64,000 nucleotides of DNA from Sinotaia quadrata. Taxonomy: Eukaryota; Mollusca; Gastropoda; Architaenioglossa; Viviparidae. Location of the stretch: contig CM054178.1 in the NCBI GenBank assembly GCA_028829895.1, positions 22,191,201 through 22,255,200 of the forward strand, in the 5' to 3' direction. Below are positions 28,301-37,800 of this stretch, piece after piece; position 1 is the first letter of the stretch, and every line of letters begins with the position of its first letter. The position numbers and the translations under genes are program-made. A model generated the notes under the pieces. The model saw only the letters and a program-made list of their open reading frames with translations. It was not told the origin of the DNA and ran no database searches.

Positions 28301-31300
28301 TGGCGACTCAAGAACACGAGAATCGATCAGTAAAACTGATGGCGATCGGAGCCCTAATGACAGCAATGGTCAAATGTAAAAATAATGCTGATGATGCTTC
28401 TGGAAATTCTGTGCATTTACTGATAATCATAAAACTGCTAGGAGTAGGAGTAGTCAGGTAGTAAACCAAGCTGATTCCTTTAAGGACAAAAAAATGGGAG
28501 ACCCCCACCCCCTGATCAAACACTGCTGATGGTTTCTGCACTAAGATCATACTCTACAAATACCAGTGAATGAATGATCCCATTCAAAGATTTAGAATTA
28601 CTTTACCAAAACCAAATTAAAAACGTTTCCATCATACTACACAAATTCACCTATCTTATTCAAATGCCCTTGCTTTGTTTGACTATACTCTTGTTCTCCA
28701 AAATAACAATAATGCTGAAAGGTAGAAGATTTGAAGACATTCCATCCAAGAGGTGAAACTGAAAGATGATCTTGGATCAGTTCACAAATGAAGCTTTCAA
28801 TGCAGCTTCAAAAAGCAACAGAAATATTGGAATATTTACACTTTACTAGAGACAGATTACAATACATGTATTTTGAAGGGAACTGATTACAAAATTGTTG
28901 CATACTTTCTATTCTTTAATAGAAAGGCTAGATCTGAGATCTTTCTGATGATCTCTTCTATATAAAATATAATTCTTAGACATAAAATACTTTTCTTTAG
29001 AAGATGTAACTATAATAAAATGTATTATTACTATTAATCAATTGATCTAGCTTTGTCAAACTGGTTGTTCAAGCTAAATCCCAGCATAAACAAGGGCAAC
29101 GCACAGTCTTGTACTAAATTTAATTTACAAGCTAATTTCACTAGCTTCGTTACTTACTACTAACCATTATATTTGTAAAATTATAACAAATTAAATATAC
29201 TTTACTAAAGTAGGACCAGCTCTTTAATACAATACTACTAAACTGTTCTAAATTTAATTACAAGCTAATTTCACTGACTTCAGTGCTTACTACTAACAAG
29301 TATAACTATAAGTGTATTGAAGTCAAAGTATAACAAATTAAAGATACTTCACTAAAGTAGGGTGGGCTCTTTAATTTAAATAAAATAAACACTTCAATGT
29401 CATAGGACTCATACTCATAGACTCTTGTCACAGTGAGCAGAAATAAAATTTCAATACCTATAGTATTAGTACTATTACTTATTCTTTTCTCTGTTTGCTG
29501 TTCAGTTGATTCCAGTATTAAATAATATTAACACAATAACAGTAAATAATTATGATGGCTCCAGTGTTAAATATTATTAATTATAATTATGATGACTTAA
29601 CACAGTGCTATTAACTAATTAAGGCAACAGTCAATATGATTATGAATAAAATATGAGATTCTATAACAGTCATATCCAATTTTAAAATTTTATAAATAAT
29701 ATAAAAAACAAATGAGCCGATACAAAACATTTATATTTAAAAAAAAAACAACACTTGCCAATGATGATTGTGTGAAAAAAAAAAGAGCAATACCTCCTCT
29801 CTGCCTTCAGAATGTGTACATAAAAGTTGATTGTCAATTGGAACTGGAAAATAAATACACACAAAGTATTAAATAAAACTCAAGTGGCATCATGATAAAT
29901 ATTGAAAAAGAAAAGAAGTGCCATTTTAATATTATATATAATAAAAAATCTGAATTAATCATGGCTGAAATGGGGATTTTGTATTTTCTTTCCTTAAAAT
30001 AAATTTTATATATGTCAATAAATGCAACCTTCTCTGAGAGGGATATAATTGTCCACTTTTCAGCATCAATTTTTCTTCTTCTACAGTTCTAGCTGTTGGA
30101 AAATATTAGCCTAATTATGAATATGCAATATTTTGTAAATGACTATTAAATAATATAATACTGTAGTTTGTAAGCAATCCCACCATCACCATCCATACCA
30201 CAGACACAATTGTACTGAATGATGTTGGTAATAGGAGGTGATGAATGCTAGAAAATCTCATCAACAATTCAATGTGAGGTGAGTTTTACTCCATGGACAT
30301 AAAACTGGAAACGAAGTAGGTGCATTGCCACTGTTCAGATAGTCAATACAGTGTGATCTCATTGTATTGTACTCCAATTTATAGAACATCCACTAATCAG
30401 AAGTCCATTAGTCACAACCATCACATGATTCAAACAACCAAAAAAATTGATTTCATCAAACTTGCCTACATCGCAGTTTGCTTTTTAATGAATATATTTT
30501 TAGATCTTGCCTATCTAATGTCTACCAATATGTGTTCCAAGCTGACTGTGCCCTTTCTGTTTCTTGTTGCAAAGTTAGTACCACTAGCAGTAGCACATCC
30601 ACAGTACATATACATTATAACATGCTTATTTTCCAACCAATCAAAGGCACAACTTCAAATAGCTTACAAAGGTGCCTATTCCATTCTAGTACCTTTCCTA
30701 TTTAACTTTCAAATTTTGTTCTTTTATTGAAAAATCAAGTAGAGAAACTTGGAAATTTAAATATTGTCTTAGATTTGTTGACAGGAGCCATAATCTAAAA
30801 AGTACTAAAATGAAGTGCACAACAGACAAAAGTATGTCTTAAAATATATTATTGAGTAAAACTATAAGTACTAAAACATAAATTTAACATATTCCTTCAT
30901 GATTGATTGAATTGGGGGGAAATATCTACATGCACTATTTAAATGTAAATATGTATGATATCTATCATTAATTTAAATGCTTTTAATAACTTTCACTTTG
31001 GGAGTTGGGCTATACAGCTATTTGCAGCAATCCTTAGAAGTTGTTAACTAGTACAAATACATTTCTTTTATTGGAATTTTCATATTAATAAAACAAAGAC
31101 TACTTTTTATGCATGATAATTAAAAATATTAGGTTCTCTATTTTACAAATTAGGTATAAGACCAACATGTTGCTAATTAAAATGTATATATATATTCTTC
31201 AAGAGCTAAGTGACTTAAAAAATATGTATTATTATAAGTTGCATAGGTTGTTCTTCAGATATTTTCTCCTTGAACCTCAGGATTGCATTGAAGTCAATGT

Positions 31301-32775
31301 ACAATTAAAAAAAAAATTACTCTATATACCAAGCAATTACAACCACTCTCCAACTAAGTATTATAATGTATTGACATGTATGCCAAATATGTGGAATGAG
31401 ATTGTGATAAATCATAAAGTGAATCACTGAATGTAGTAAGATGTAGCAAAATAATGAATTGCTGTATTTGTGGTAAAAAAGATGTTTCATCATCTGTTAC
31501 TTAGTACTAGAGAAACTGATCTTGTTCTGACCTTAATAAAGACACTACTACCAAACTATTCACTGACCTCAGGCAAACTACAATACAGCTACTTGCACTT
31601 ACAATTAGTAGGCTGCAAACACATTTCTACATATAGCTTCCTGCAATTAGTTGACATCAGACAAATTATGAAATTTATATAAAGGCTTATAACTTCCAAA
31701 CAATTAGTAGACCCCTTTGGACACTGCTATAAAATATACAGATTATTGTAGTTTATTTCAAACAGTGGATCAGTCAAACATAATGTTGCATATATTCTTG
31801 CAATAAGTGAATTAGTAACAATTATTTTTGGTTCAATTTACCTTTACTGGAAGGGTCACCAGTAATCCAGCCAATGAAGAAATCTTTGCGAACAAACATA
31901 TAGCTGAGTGTGATAATAACAAAGAATGCAAGTGCCAGTCCAACCAATCCAAAGGGAACATGCTCAGGATAAAATCGCCTTCTTCGATGCCCTCGAAATG
32001 CCAGATTATTTCTGGATGACACTGAGTTCTGATCTGGTACGGAATTAGAACTGTACTGGCTGGGCTTACTCGGACTCTGTGGGGTAAAGTTTTTCTGTGG
32101 CGTGACGTGGTTGCTAGTCGGAGTACGCCGCCCGCGTCCAAGACTAAATGTTGTGTTAACTGATTTGTTTTCTACCTCGTAAGAGGTGCCGTCCATGTCA
32201 GAATCTGAAGATTCAAATGTCGTATCCCGAATATCATGGCTGCTAATGGATGCATCTTTGTCTCGGAGGGCAGAAAGATCGGGATATAAATTAGACCGAG
32301 ACCTGCTGTTGGGGCTTACAATATCAGTGGATGTCAGACTCTCTTCAGCTTGAGATGACTGCTCACGCGTGCGAGATTTAGATTCTGTGGTCAGTATTCG
32401 TCGGCTGCGTACTGAACTCCCCATAGCATTAACAGGAGACACAATAGGCTTTCGCCGTAACGATCGCTTGACAACTTCAGTTATTTTGCTAGATGCAGAG
32501 TGATCGTGTGCGCCATAGTTGAAACTTTGACTGGGTGTAGAAGTTGTTGGCTCTTGGTCTTCTTCGCTATCATCAGAACTTAGCACGTCTAATTTGAGTG
32601 ATGGCCTTTGGATAGTTTGCTTACCTTTTTGCAATGGAGGTCTAGTGCGAGATTTTAAATGATTGAGCTTTTTAATAAGAATTGGTCTTCTGATTGCTTT
32701 GATTGGCAAGCTGACATTTTCACCGAAACTCTGCAACTCTTGCACTAGCTGCTGGTCTGTCAATGAGTCCGCCAT
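8604..32775 (-). CDS. LEMD3: Inner nuclear membrane protein MAN1 (LEM domain-containing 3), 14 coding exons
   Basis: I reconstructed 14 exons by splice signals and phase: 32775-31842, 29843-29794, 27529-27451, 24678-24581, 22445-22378, 21652-21510, 20674-20573, 15989-15881, 15299-15179, 12600-12564, 11413-11323, 10479-10374, 9890-9812, 8755-8604. They total 2169 nt, giving 722 residues plus TAG, with every junction GT-AG and in frame. Domains: LEM about 1-43, low-complexity Ser/Arg-rich nucleoplasmic linker to about 274, TM1 about 275-295, lumenal segment with several Cys, TM2 about 450-473, winged-helix MSC region about 480-570, RRM/UHM about 595-690. In the family, MAN1 anchors lamina and chromatin (BAF through LEM) and its RRM binds receptor Smads to damp TGF-beta/BMP signalling. 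The RRM distinguishes it from LEMD2. It is shorter than human MAN1 (911 aa), mainly in the N-terminal linker. The start ATG at 32775 is the first in-frame ATG and has a strong context (A at -3, G at +4). Confidence 0.93.
9812..9890 (-). CDS. LEMD3: LEMD3 exon 13: RRM/UHM core
   Basis: A 79-nt exon encoding residues 647-672 plus one base. It contains the RNP-like strand GCVYVKC and the helix ending ALHGWWFDG, diagnostic for the MAN1 RRM. Acceptor TGCTTACAG, donor GATG|GTAAGA. Confidence 0.96.
10289..10328. repeat. (TA)n microsatellite in LEMD3 intron 12
   Basis: About 19 uninterrupted TA units, roughly 45 bp past the exon 12 donor on the minus strand. Confidence 0.95.
10374..10479 (-). CDS. 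LEMD3: LEMD3 exon 12: RRM/UHM
   Basis: A 106-nt exon encoding residues 611-646. [20 protein letters not shown] matches the RRM first helix and VYVDKSSRE its second strand. The donor GAG|GTCAAC is weaker than the others, but it is the only site that joins correctly to GCVYVKC in exon 13. Confidence 0.92.
11323..11413 (-). CDS. LEMD3: LEMD3 exon 11
   Basis: A 91-nt exon encoding residues 581-610 plus two bases. It carries the family motif [11 protein letters not shown] just before the RRM. Acceptor GTTTCCAG, donor GAAGT|GTAAGT. Confidence 0.95.
11765..12480. repeat. 119-bp higher-order satellite in LEMD3 intron 10
   Basis: Units of about 40 bp built on AATCTAGCACACAAGGCTTT and CTTGTCCTTGC are arranged into a 119-bp higher-order period, seen as near-identical copies starting at 12121, 12240 and 12359. 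Older, diverged monomers extend to about 11765. Confidence 0.9.
12564..12600 (-). CDS. LEMD3: LEMD3 exon 10 (37-nt microexon)
   Basis: Only 37 nt, encoding residues 569-580 plus one base ([12 protein letters not shown]). It links the winged helix to the RRM. Acceptor GTTGCTGCAG, donor CAAG|GTAAAC. Its phase fits both neighbours. Confidence 0.88.
14258..14413. repeat. 50-bp tandem repeat, three units
   Basis: Three near-identical units starting TCATTTGAGAAGAAAATAAA, in LEMD3 intron 9. Confidence 0.9.
15179..15299 (-). CDS. LEMD3: LEMD3 exon 9: winged helix
   Basis: A 121-nt exon encoding residues 528-568. The stretch [19 protein letters not shown] and the closing FAVWRWIQ are hallmark MAN1 winged-helix residues. 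The donor is CAG|GTACAA. This is one of the two exons that identify the gene most strongly. Confidence 0.96.
15881..15989 (-). CDS. LEMD3: LEMD3 exon 8: MSC region
   Basis: A 109-nt exon encoding residues 492-527 plus two bases. It contains the family signature [12 protein letters not shown], the beginning of the C-terminal winged helix. Acceptor TTCTGTACAG, donor AACG|GTACAT. A piggyBac-like AAAGGGTTAA motif lies about 10 bp inside the intron. Confidence 0.95.
16747..19062 (+). mobile_element. Dispersed repeat family, copy B (with a piggyBac insertion)
   Basis: Begins CAAGTGATGAGAATCTTAAT and ends TTTACTCTGTCACA. It shares all family blocks, and without the inserted 1075-bp element it is about 1.24 kb. 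It lies in LEMD3 intron 7. Compared with copy D, the insertion falls at the family's ATTTATTAAA site, which supplies the TTAA. Confidence 0.8.
17025..18099 (-). mobile_element. Inner piggyBac-like element at TTAA (1075 bp), transposase truncated
   Basis: Flanked by TTAA at 17021-17024 and 18100-18103. The left end CCCTTTAAGGTTCACG and right end (reverse complement) CTCTTTAAGGGGCAGAG are imperfect inverted repeats. The minus strand carries the N-terminal part of a transposase: acidic [11 protein letters not shown] followed by a stop, then [20 protein letters not shown] and [10 protein letters not shown], the AYFGL...I motif of the piggyBac family. The catalytic core is missing, so this is a non-autonomous, internally deleted copy. 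It sits inside dispersed repeat copy B. Confidence 0.82.
19449..19634. repeat. 46-bp tandem repeat, four units
   Basis: Near-identical units starting AGAGGCTGTATAATGTGGGT at 19449, 19495, 19541 and 19587, inside the right arm of the outer piggyBac-like relic. Confidence 0.95.
20573..20674 (-). CDS. LEMD3: LEMD3 exon 7: end of second membrane segment
   Basis: A 102-nt exon encoding residues 458-491 plus one base. It completes TM2 ([20 protein letters not shown]) and enters the nucleoplasmic MSC region. Acceptor CACTACAAG, donor ATAG|GTAAGG. The following intron is 4.6 kb and mostly transposon. Confidence 0.93.
21195..21522 (-). repeat. Tandem array containing the LEMD3 exon 6 splice donor
   Basis: Six units of 52-69 bp. 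On the plus strand each begins with a version of TATACTTACCGCCAACAAGA: at 21502 (the real exon 6 end and donor) and, decayed, at 21433, 21372, 21313, 21252 and 21200. Between them lies a shared GGAAAATAA...TTTATTACAAGTGA block. The functional splice site is thus one unit of the array. Confidence 0.8.
21510..21652 (-). CDS. LEMD3: LEMD3 exon 6: start of second membrane segment
   Basis: A 143-nt exon encoding residues 410-457 plus one base. It runs through a basic, aromatic stretch ([15 protein letters not shown]) into the first half of TM2 (SLFVLVG). The donor GGCG|GTAAGT forms the terminal unit of a decayed tandem array that continues about 300 bp into the intron. Confidence 0.93.
22378..22445 (-). 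CDS. LEMD3: LEMD3 exon 5
   Basis: A 68-nt exon encoding residues 388-409 plus two bases ([20 protein letters not shown] and onward). The NPxWNI motif near its end matches the family. Acceptor TTTGCACAG, donor AA|GTAAGT. Confidence 0.92.
23760..24005. repeat. Degenerate ~38-bp tandem repeat (GGTCAGGCATAAAAGT-like)
   Basis: Several imperfect units with a TGG(T/C)C(A/T)AGCATAAAAGTTA core, in LEMD3 intron 4. Related units occur at 22985-23100, so the array may once have been continuous. Confidence 0.55.
24581..24678 (-). CDS. LEMD3: LEMD3 exon 4
   Basis: A 98-nt exon encoding residues 355-387 ([20 protein letters not shown] and onward to LPKHL). The acceptor is TTTCCACAG and the donor is TTG|GTAAAC. 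It carries a Gly-Asp...Cys-Gly motif of the kind seen in the lumenal part of the MAN1 family. Confidence 0.92.
25086..26815 (+). mobile_element. Dispersed repeat family, copy C (~1.7 kb)
   Basis: Starts TGTGACACCTCTCAGGGG and ends TTATTCTGCCACA, the most complete copy. The inverted TGTGACA...TGCCACA (TGTCACA in copy B) termini resemble the TG...CA of LTRs. No coding sequence. Lies in LEMD3 intron 3. No clear target duplication was seen. Confidence 0.7.
26846..27130. mobile_element. Possible Tigger/pogo-type MITE fragment
   Basis: AGTGGAACCCTCCGATAACG at 26851 resembles the terminal sequence of pogo/Tigger-type elements, and the interior has weak inverted symmetry (CATGGTTCTCAAAATT against AGTGGTTCTTGAAATT). 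No matching clean right terminus or TA duplication was found. Confidence 0.25.
27451..27529 (-). CDS. LEMD3: LEMD3 exon 3
   Basis: A 79-nt exon encoding residues 329-354 plus one base ([20 protein letters not shown] and onward), lumenal. The acceptor CACTTTTCAG and donor CTCG|GTGAGT are both close to consensus. Paired Cys near the start could form lumenal disulfides, which is inference. Confidence 0.9.
27701..27719. repeat. (GT)n microsatellite
   Basis: Nine to ten GT units in LEMD3 intron 2. Confidence 0.9.
28058..28356. mobile_element. hAT-type MITE (299 bp) with 8-bp target duplication
   Basis: Ends are TAGGGCTCCGAT and ATCGGAGCCCTA, a perfect 12-bp inverted repeat. Both sides are flanked by ATGACAGC (28050-28057 and 28357-28364), a perfect 8-bp duplication typical of hAT. 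No coding sequence inside. Located in LEMD3 intron 2. Confidence 0.88.
29794..29843 (-). CDS. LEMD3: LEMD3 exon 2
   Basis: A 50-nt exon encoding residues 312-328 ([17 protein letters not shown]), the start of the lumenal segment after TM1. The acceptor is TTTTCCAG and the donor is GAG|GTATTG. It leaves phase 0, which exon 3 needs. Confidence 0.85.
31842..32775 (-). CDS. LEMD3: LEMD3 exon 1: LEM domain, linker, first membrane segment
   Basis: Encodes residues 1-311 plus the first base of codon 312. The LEM fold begins right after the start ([14 protein letters not shown]) and has the family's RRPILIKKL helix. A Ser/Thr/Arg-rich linker with an acidic SSDDSEED patch follows, then TM1 ([20 protein letters not shown]). 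The donor is CAGTAAAG|GTAAAT. The frame stays open 48 nt further upstream, but only from a GTG codon, so the ATG at 32775 is preferred. Confidence 0.93.
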
Positions 32776-34808
32776 CTTTAGAGACTCTGAACCGGATGCA
32801 TTGTACACGCATGCGTTTGTCACGTTATCTCCCTTGCTGCACTTTGATCTCTATTATGTTTGCCCAACCTTTCTCAACACTTTAACATTTGAGGAACCCT
32901 TGAAATAATTAATATATCTACGATGCTAATTTTGTCATTTACGATCTCTCTGGGAACACATAGCGACCTATCTCTGAAACCCTGTATTAGTCTATGCAGG
33001 TGTAAAATATACAAGTCGAATGTCGTTTCGTATATATTTGATTATTACATTTCAAAACTTTTTATTGCACAAAGTCTAGACATTTCAGCTAAATAACCGT
33101 TCACCACACTAATAGGATAATAATAATAAATTAATTAATAGAAGCTTATTTAGTATTACACGTTTAGTTAATATTATTGACTTGTTATAGCGTAATCGAC
33201 CCTAATGGCTATAGAGTATTAGTGTTAGCTCTGGCTAGTAGCCTACATCCCACATTTTTTCTCTCCCCCCCCTCACTTTATTTTTTGGATGGGGGTTAAC
33301 TTTAATACCGAACGAACCAAGACTCTCCAGAGCTTCAAAGACCGAGAACGTCCTAAGACGAAAGGAACGCACGCAAGCTCTGGAGTATGTACATATATCT
33401 TTTAAGTAATTTATCGGGTAAGGACTATTCTTCAAATAAATCACCATCTGTCAAGTTTTTGTGATAAATATTTACCCCCTTCTCCCTCTACTCTCCAAAA
33501 TGTAGGTCTAAGTCACAAGTTTGCAAACACCTTTAACCTTTCCCCTTCTAATAAATAAAAACAGTGACACCAGGTTCAAATGGCTTTTCATATAATTAAA
33601 CTCTGTTGCATTATGAAATAACAATTTATGATTTTTAAGTCTAAATGGCAGTTGTTGTCATGCGCCCTGCCACTGACGTACATTATGTGCTTCATCACTG
33701 TGCCTATGACATCATACGGTGTGATCATCCGTGCGCGACTGCACAAGGTGAGGATGGGAGAGGGTGGGACAGGAAGAGTGTGTTGCGATATACGGTGGGG
33801 TTATATATACCGACATCAAAATCGCTTGCAAAAATAAGAACGTTTAAATTAAATTTATTAATAACAAAAATAATCCAGTTATTTGAAAATTTCCAGTGGT
33901 TGTGTAACTTCCCCCGTAAATTCGATATCTCACCCTATTCATCGGTGTCCTTTAAGAAGCAAATACATAAACGATCATTTCGTCATCAGACCATCAGACG
34001 TTCTCTGACTCTGGAATGCCCCAGTGGGACCTCACAGCCTCACACTTGTGTTCGAGGTGGAGAGCAGGTGGAAGGGGGTGAAAAAGGTCGCACCAGTTTG
34101 GCGCACACCCTTAACTGCCTTCCGTCGGTGGATCAGTTTTGAATAATGGAGACTTTTATTTGTTTATTTACTGACCCTACCCCACCCCACCCTCAAGTGT
34201 TTGGTTGCTCAGTGCGGGACAGTATGTCGTGATGTAGCTCTGTAACATATCCGTCTTGTGACGTAATCTCTAACATTGTGCACAAATGACGTCCCGAATG
34301 ACGTCACGATAAGACGTTCTTGGATGTAATTGGATGCTTGAGGAATAAGACTGTATCAGTACAGTGGACAACACTAATTTGATTTTGCTTGAACTTTTTC
34401 GTCCACTACATAAAATGGTATTGCTTGTGTTCGCCACAAGGCAATTGATTACTTTTTGAGGCAGACAATTGTGACATGCATAACTTCATGGACATTGCTA
34501 TGTGCATCGCAGCGACATTAACTACGAGGTGGACATCGTAGGCAGGTGATGATTCTAGAGCTGGTTGACAAAAATAATTTACAAAATCAGCATAATTCGG
34601 CATCCATTGAACAATCGCACTGTAATGACAGCTCAACTACAGGATCACGTCTTTGAGTAGAACTTGGCAGTTGTACTGAGATGTTTGTTTAGGCAGAACT
34701 GTTCAGATGCGTATGGCGTCGTTGAAAGTGCCCTCCCAAAGGAATCCTTGGTCGTCATCGACGCTGGTCTGGAAGCAAAAAGTAAAGTGTTTTTTTTAAA
34801 CTCCCCTG
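32776..34808. promoter_or_regulatory. Divergent intergenic region between LEMD3 and the membrane-protein gene
   Basis: About 2 kb separates the two start codons. It is locally more GC-rich (33.6-34.9 kb) than the rest of the window. No TATA box was convincing. It includes the CRE cluster and an alternative signal-peptide-like first exon at 33628-33747. The 5' UTRs of both genes should lie here. Confidence 0.45.
34259..34306. promoter_or_regulatory. Cluster of three CRE-like (CREB/ATF) sites between divergent genes
   Basis: TGACGTAA at 34259, TGACGTCC at 34287 and the full palindrome TGACGTCA at 34299 fall within 48 bp. They lie about 500 bp upstream of the membrane-protein ATG and 1.5 kb upstream of LEMD3 on the opposite strand. 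TGACGTCA is the established CREB/ATF consensus; use here is inferred from clustering and position. Confidence 0.5.
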
Positions 34809-34890
34809 ATGCGGACCATGTGCGTTGTGATCATCCTTGTGTTTCTCGTTTCAAATCGCCAGCGCCGAATCGTAGTAGGCCTATATGCGG
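34809..34890 (+). CDS. Candidate first exon with signal-like N-terminus
   Basis: ATG at 34809 follows an in-frame stop (34797-34799). It encodes MRTMCVVIILVFLVSNRQRR, then seven residues and one spare base. That spare base is exactly what exon 2 requires, forming a Gly codon with its leading GT. No ATG precedes the ectodomain in the exon 2 frame, so an upstream coding exon must exist. A competing candidate with a good signal peptide lies at 33628-33747, but its phase does not fit the main acceptor. Confidence 0.55.
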
Positions 34891-37800
34891 GTATGCACTT
34901 CAAAGGGAAGTTAATATGATTTAATCAATGTGTTAAAATATATATATATATATATGCTTTTAACTAGATGATGTGGTTATACTTTAATTTGCAATTTTAA
35001 AATATATAGCTGTGCTTTATAGAAATCTTCAATTATTATATTATGTAGTTATGCTTTATAAAGACCTACAATTAATATTTTATGTGGTTATGCTTTATAG
35101 AGATCTACACTTATTATATTATGTAGTTATGCTTTATAGAGATCTACAATTAATATTTTATGTGGTTATACTTTATAGAGACCTGCAATTAATATTTTAT
35201 GTGGTTATGCTTTATAGAGATCTACACTTATTATATTATGTAGTTATGCTTTATAGAGATCTACAATTAATATTTTATGTGGTTATACTTTATAGAGACC
35301 TGCAATTAATATTTTATGTGGTTATGGTTTATAGAGATCTACAATTATTATATTATGCAGTTATGCTTTATAGAGATCTACAATTAAATATTTTATGTGG
35401 TTATGCTTTATAGAGACCTACAATTAATATTTTATGTGGTTATGCTTTATGAAGATCTACAATTAATATTTTATGTGGTTATGCTTTATAGAGATCTGCA
35501 ATTAATATTTTATGTGGTTATGCTTTATAGAGATCTGCAATTTTAATATATTAAAATATATAGCTGTGCTTTATAGAAATCTACAATTATTATATTATGT
35601 AGTTATGCTTTATAAAGACCTACAATTAATATTTTATGTGGTTATGCTTTATAGAGATCTACACTTATTATATTATGTAGTTATGCTTTATAGAGATCTA
35701 CAATTAATATTTTATGTGGTTATACTTTATAGAGACCTGCAATTAATATTTTATGTGGTTATGCTTTATAGAGATCTACACTTATTATATTATGTAGTTA
35801 TGCTTTATAGAGATCTACAATTAATATTTTATGTGGTTATACTTTATAGAGACCTGCAATTAATATTTTATGTGGTTATGGTTTATAGAGATCTACAATT
35901 ATTATATTATGCAGTTATGCTTTATAGAGATCTACAATTAAATATTTTATGTGGTTATGCTTTATAGAGACCTACAATTAATATTTTATGTGGTTATGCT
36001 TTATGAAGATCTACAATTAATATTTTATGTGGTTATGCTTTATAGAGATCTGCAATTAATATTTTATGTGGTTATGCTTTATAGAGATCTGCAATTTTAA
36101 TATATTAAAATATATAGCTGTGCTTTATAGAAATCTACAATTATTATATTATGTAGTTATGCTTTATAAAGACCTACAATTAATATTTTATATAGTTATG
36201 CTTTATAGAGATCTGCAATTTTAATATATATAATATAATATATTATAATATATATAAAATATATAGCTGTGCTTTATAGAAATCTACAATTATCATATTA
36301 TGTAGTTATGCTTTATAAAGACCTGCAATTAATATATTTTGTAGTTGTGCTTTATAGAGACCTACAATTAATATATTTTGCAGTTGTATTTTAAAGAGAC
36401 CAATAATTAATTAATATATTATATAGTTGAGATTAATATATTATATAGTTGAGACCTATAGTTAATATATTGTGTAGCTGTTTTTTTTATAGAGACCTAC
36501 AATTAATATATTATGTAGCTGGTGCTTTATAGAGACCTACAATTAACATATTATATTGTTGTCCTTTACAGAGAACTAAAATGAAATTAATACATTATAA
36601 ATTATGCTTTATAGACCTACAGTTAATATATTACTTAATTATGCTTTGTAGAGAGCTACAATTAGTATACTCTGTTGTTACACTTCACAGAGACCTACAA
36701 TTAATGGATTATATAGTTATGCCTACATTTAATATTTTATGTAGTTATGCTTTACAGAGATCTACAGTTAATATATGATGTAATTATGTTTTTCTAATAA
36801 ATTATTAGTTCACAGTGTTAGGATTATCATCAATTTGAAGTGCTAGGATTACATTTATCTTTTGTCATATGCAGTATGATTTTTAAGGTGGGGTAAAATT
36901 CTATTTTAAAAAGTACCTTTACTGGAATTGAACACAATCCATCCCTTGTGCTTTTGCTTCTTCTTTGGTAAAAAAAAAAAATGAAACAATCATATGCACA
37001 CACAAAAAGCAAATCAAAGAATTAAGATATCCTGTTTTCAATTTAAATTTTGTTTTTCCCAACAAACAACATTTAATTTAGTTTATTTAAAAAATAATAA
37101 ACACATCTCATTTCCTAAAAAAAGTTGCTGTAGTACTACTGGATTCTCTCCCTTGCATTGGAAAATATTTTTAAAACTTCCATACAATGACACATCGGTT
37201 ATTTTGAAAGGAAGGAAATCGTATCTATCTATCTATCTATCTGTCTATCTATCTATCTATCTATTTATCTATCTATCTATCTTAATTTAAGTTTCAATTT
37301 TTCTCTCTCATTTAGGTGCAGTTACATCGCAGGGTAGGACGCAGAGTGTCAGTCGACCTCATGCACACGCACCTGTAGTGGGATTACAACAGAACAATAA
37401 TAACAACATTAAACGGCGGCAACATTTGAGAAAACAAAGGCTTGTACTGCTACACCTGCACTGTATTGGGTGTTCCACAACATTCACAAGAAACGTTTGG
37501 AACATTTCTTCAACTAGAGTTAAGTTGAAATTAGAAAATCAGAACAGAGACTCCTTACAGAGTCTAGACGTTAACTTTATCGACGAGGCTAGTGGGCGTA
37601 CGCTAGTTTTTCGGGGTTGGCTCGCACCTTTAGACGGGAGGACATTGGGAAATGGCCATAAGAAAACGATTATTTCAAGTAATGGTAGCGATATTAGCTT
37701 TTTGTACGAGGAAAAAGATGCAAGAAATTTTAAATTTGTTAATTCTCTCTATCAATTTTTTAAAACTGGTGGAACAATAAAGCTATTCTCAAAAACCTTT

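Noticed and set aside
30320..30730. 136-aa plus-strand frame in LEMD3 intron 1
   Set aside because: Hydrophobic and composition-driven, antisense in an intron, with no recognisable domain, start context or splice support.
35012..35967. Two long plus-strand frames of repeated MLYRDLQLIFYVV
   Set aside because: The 39-bp satellite period is divisible by 3, so stop-free frames arise automatically. No start context, promoter or splice support.
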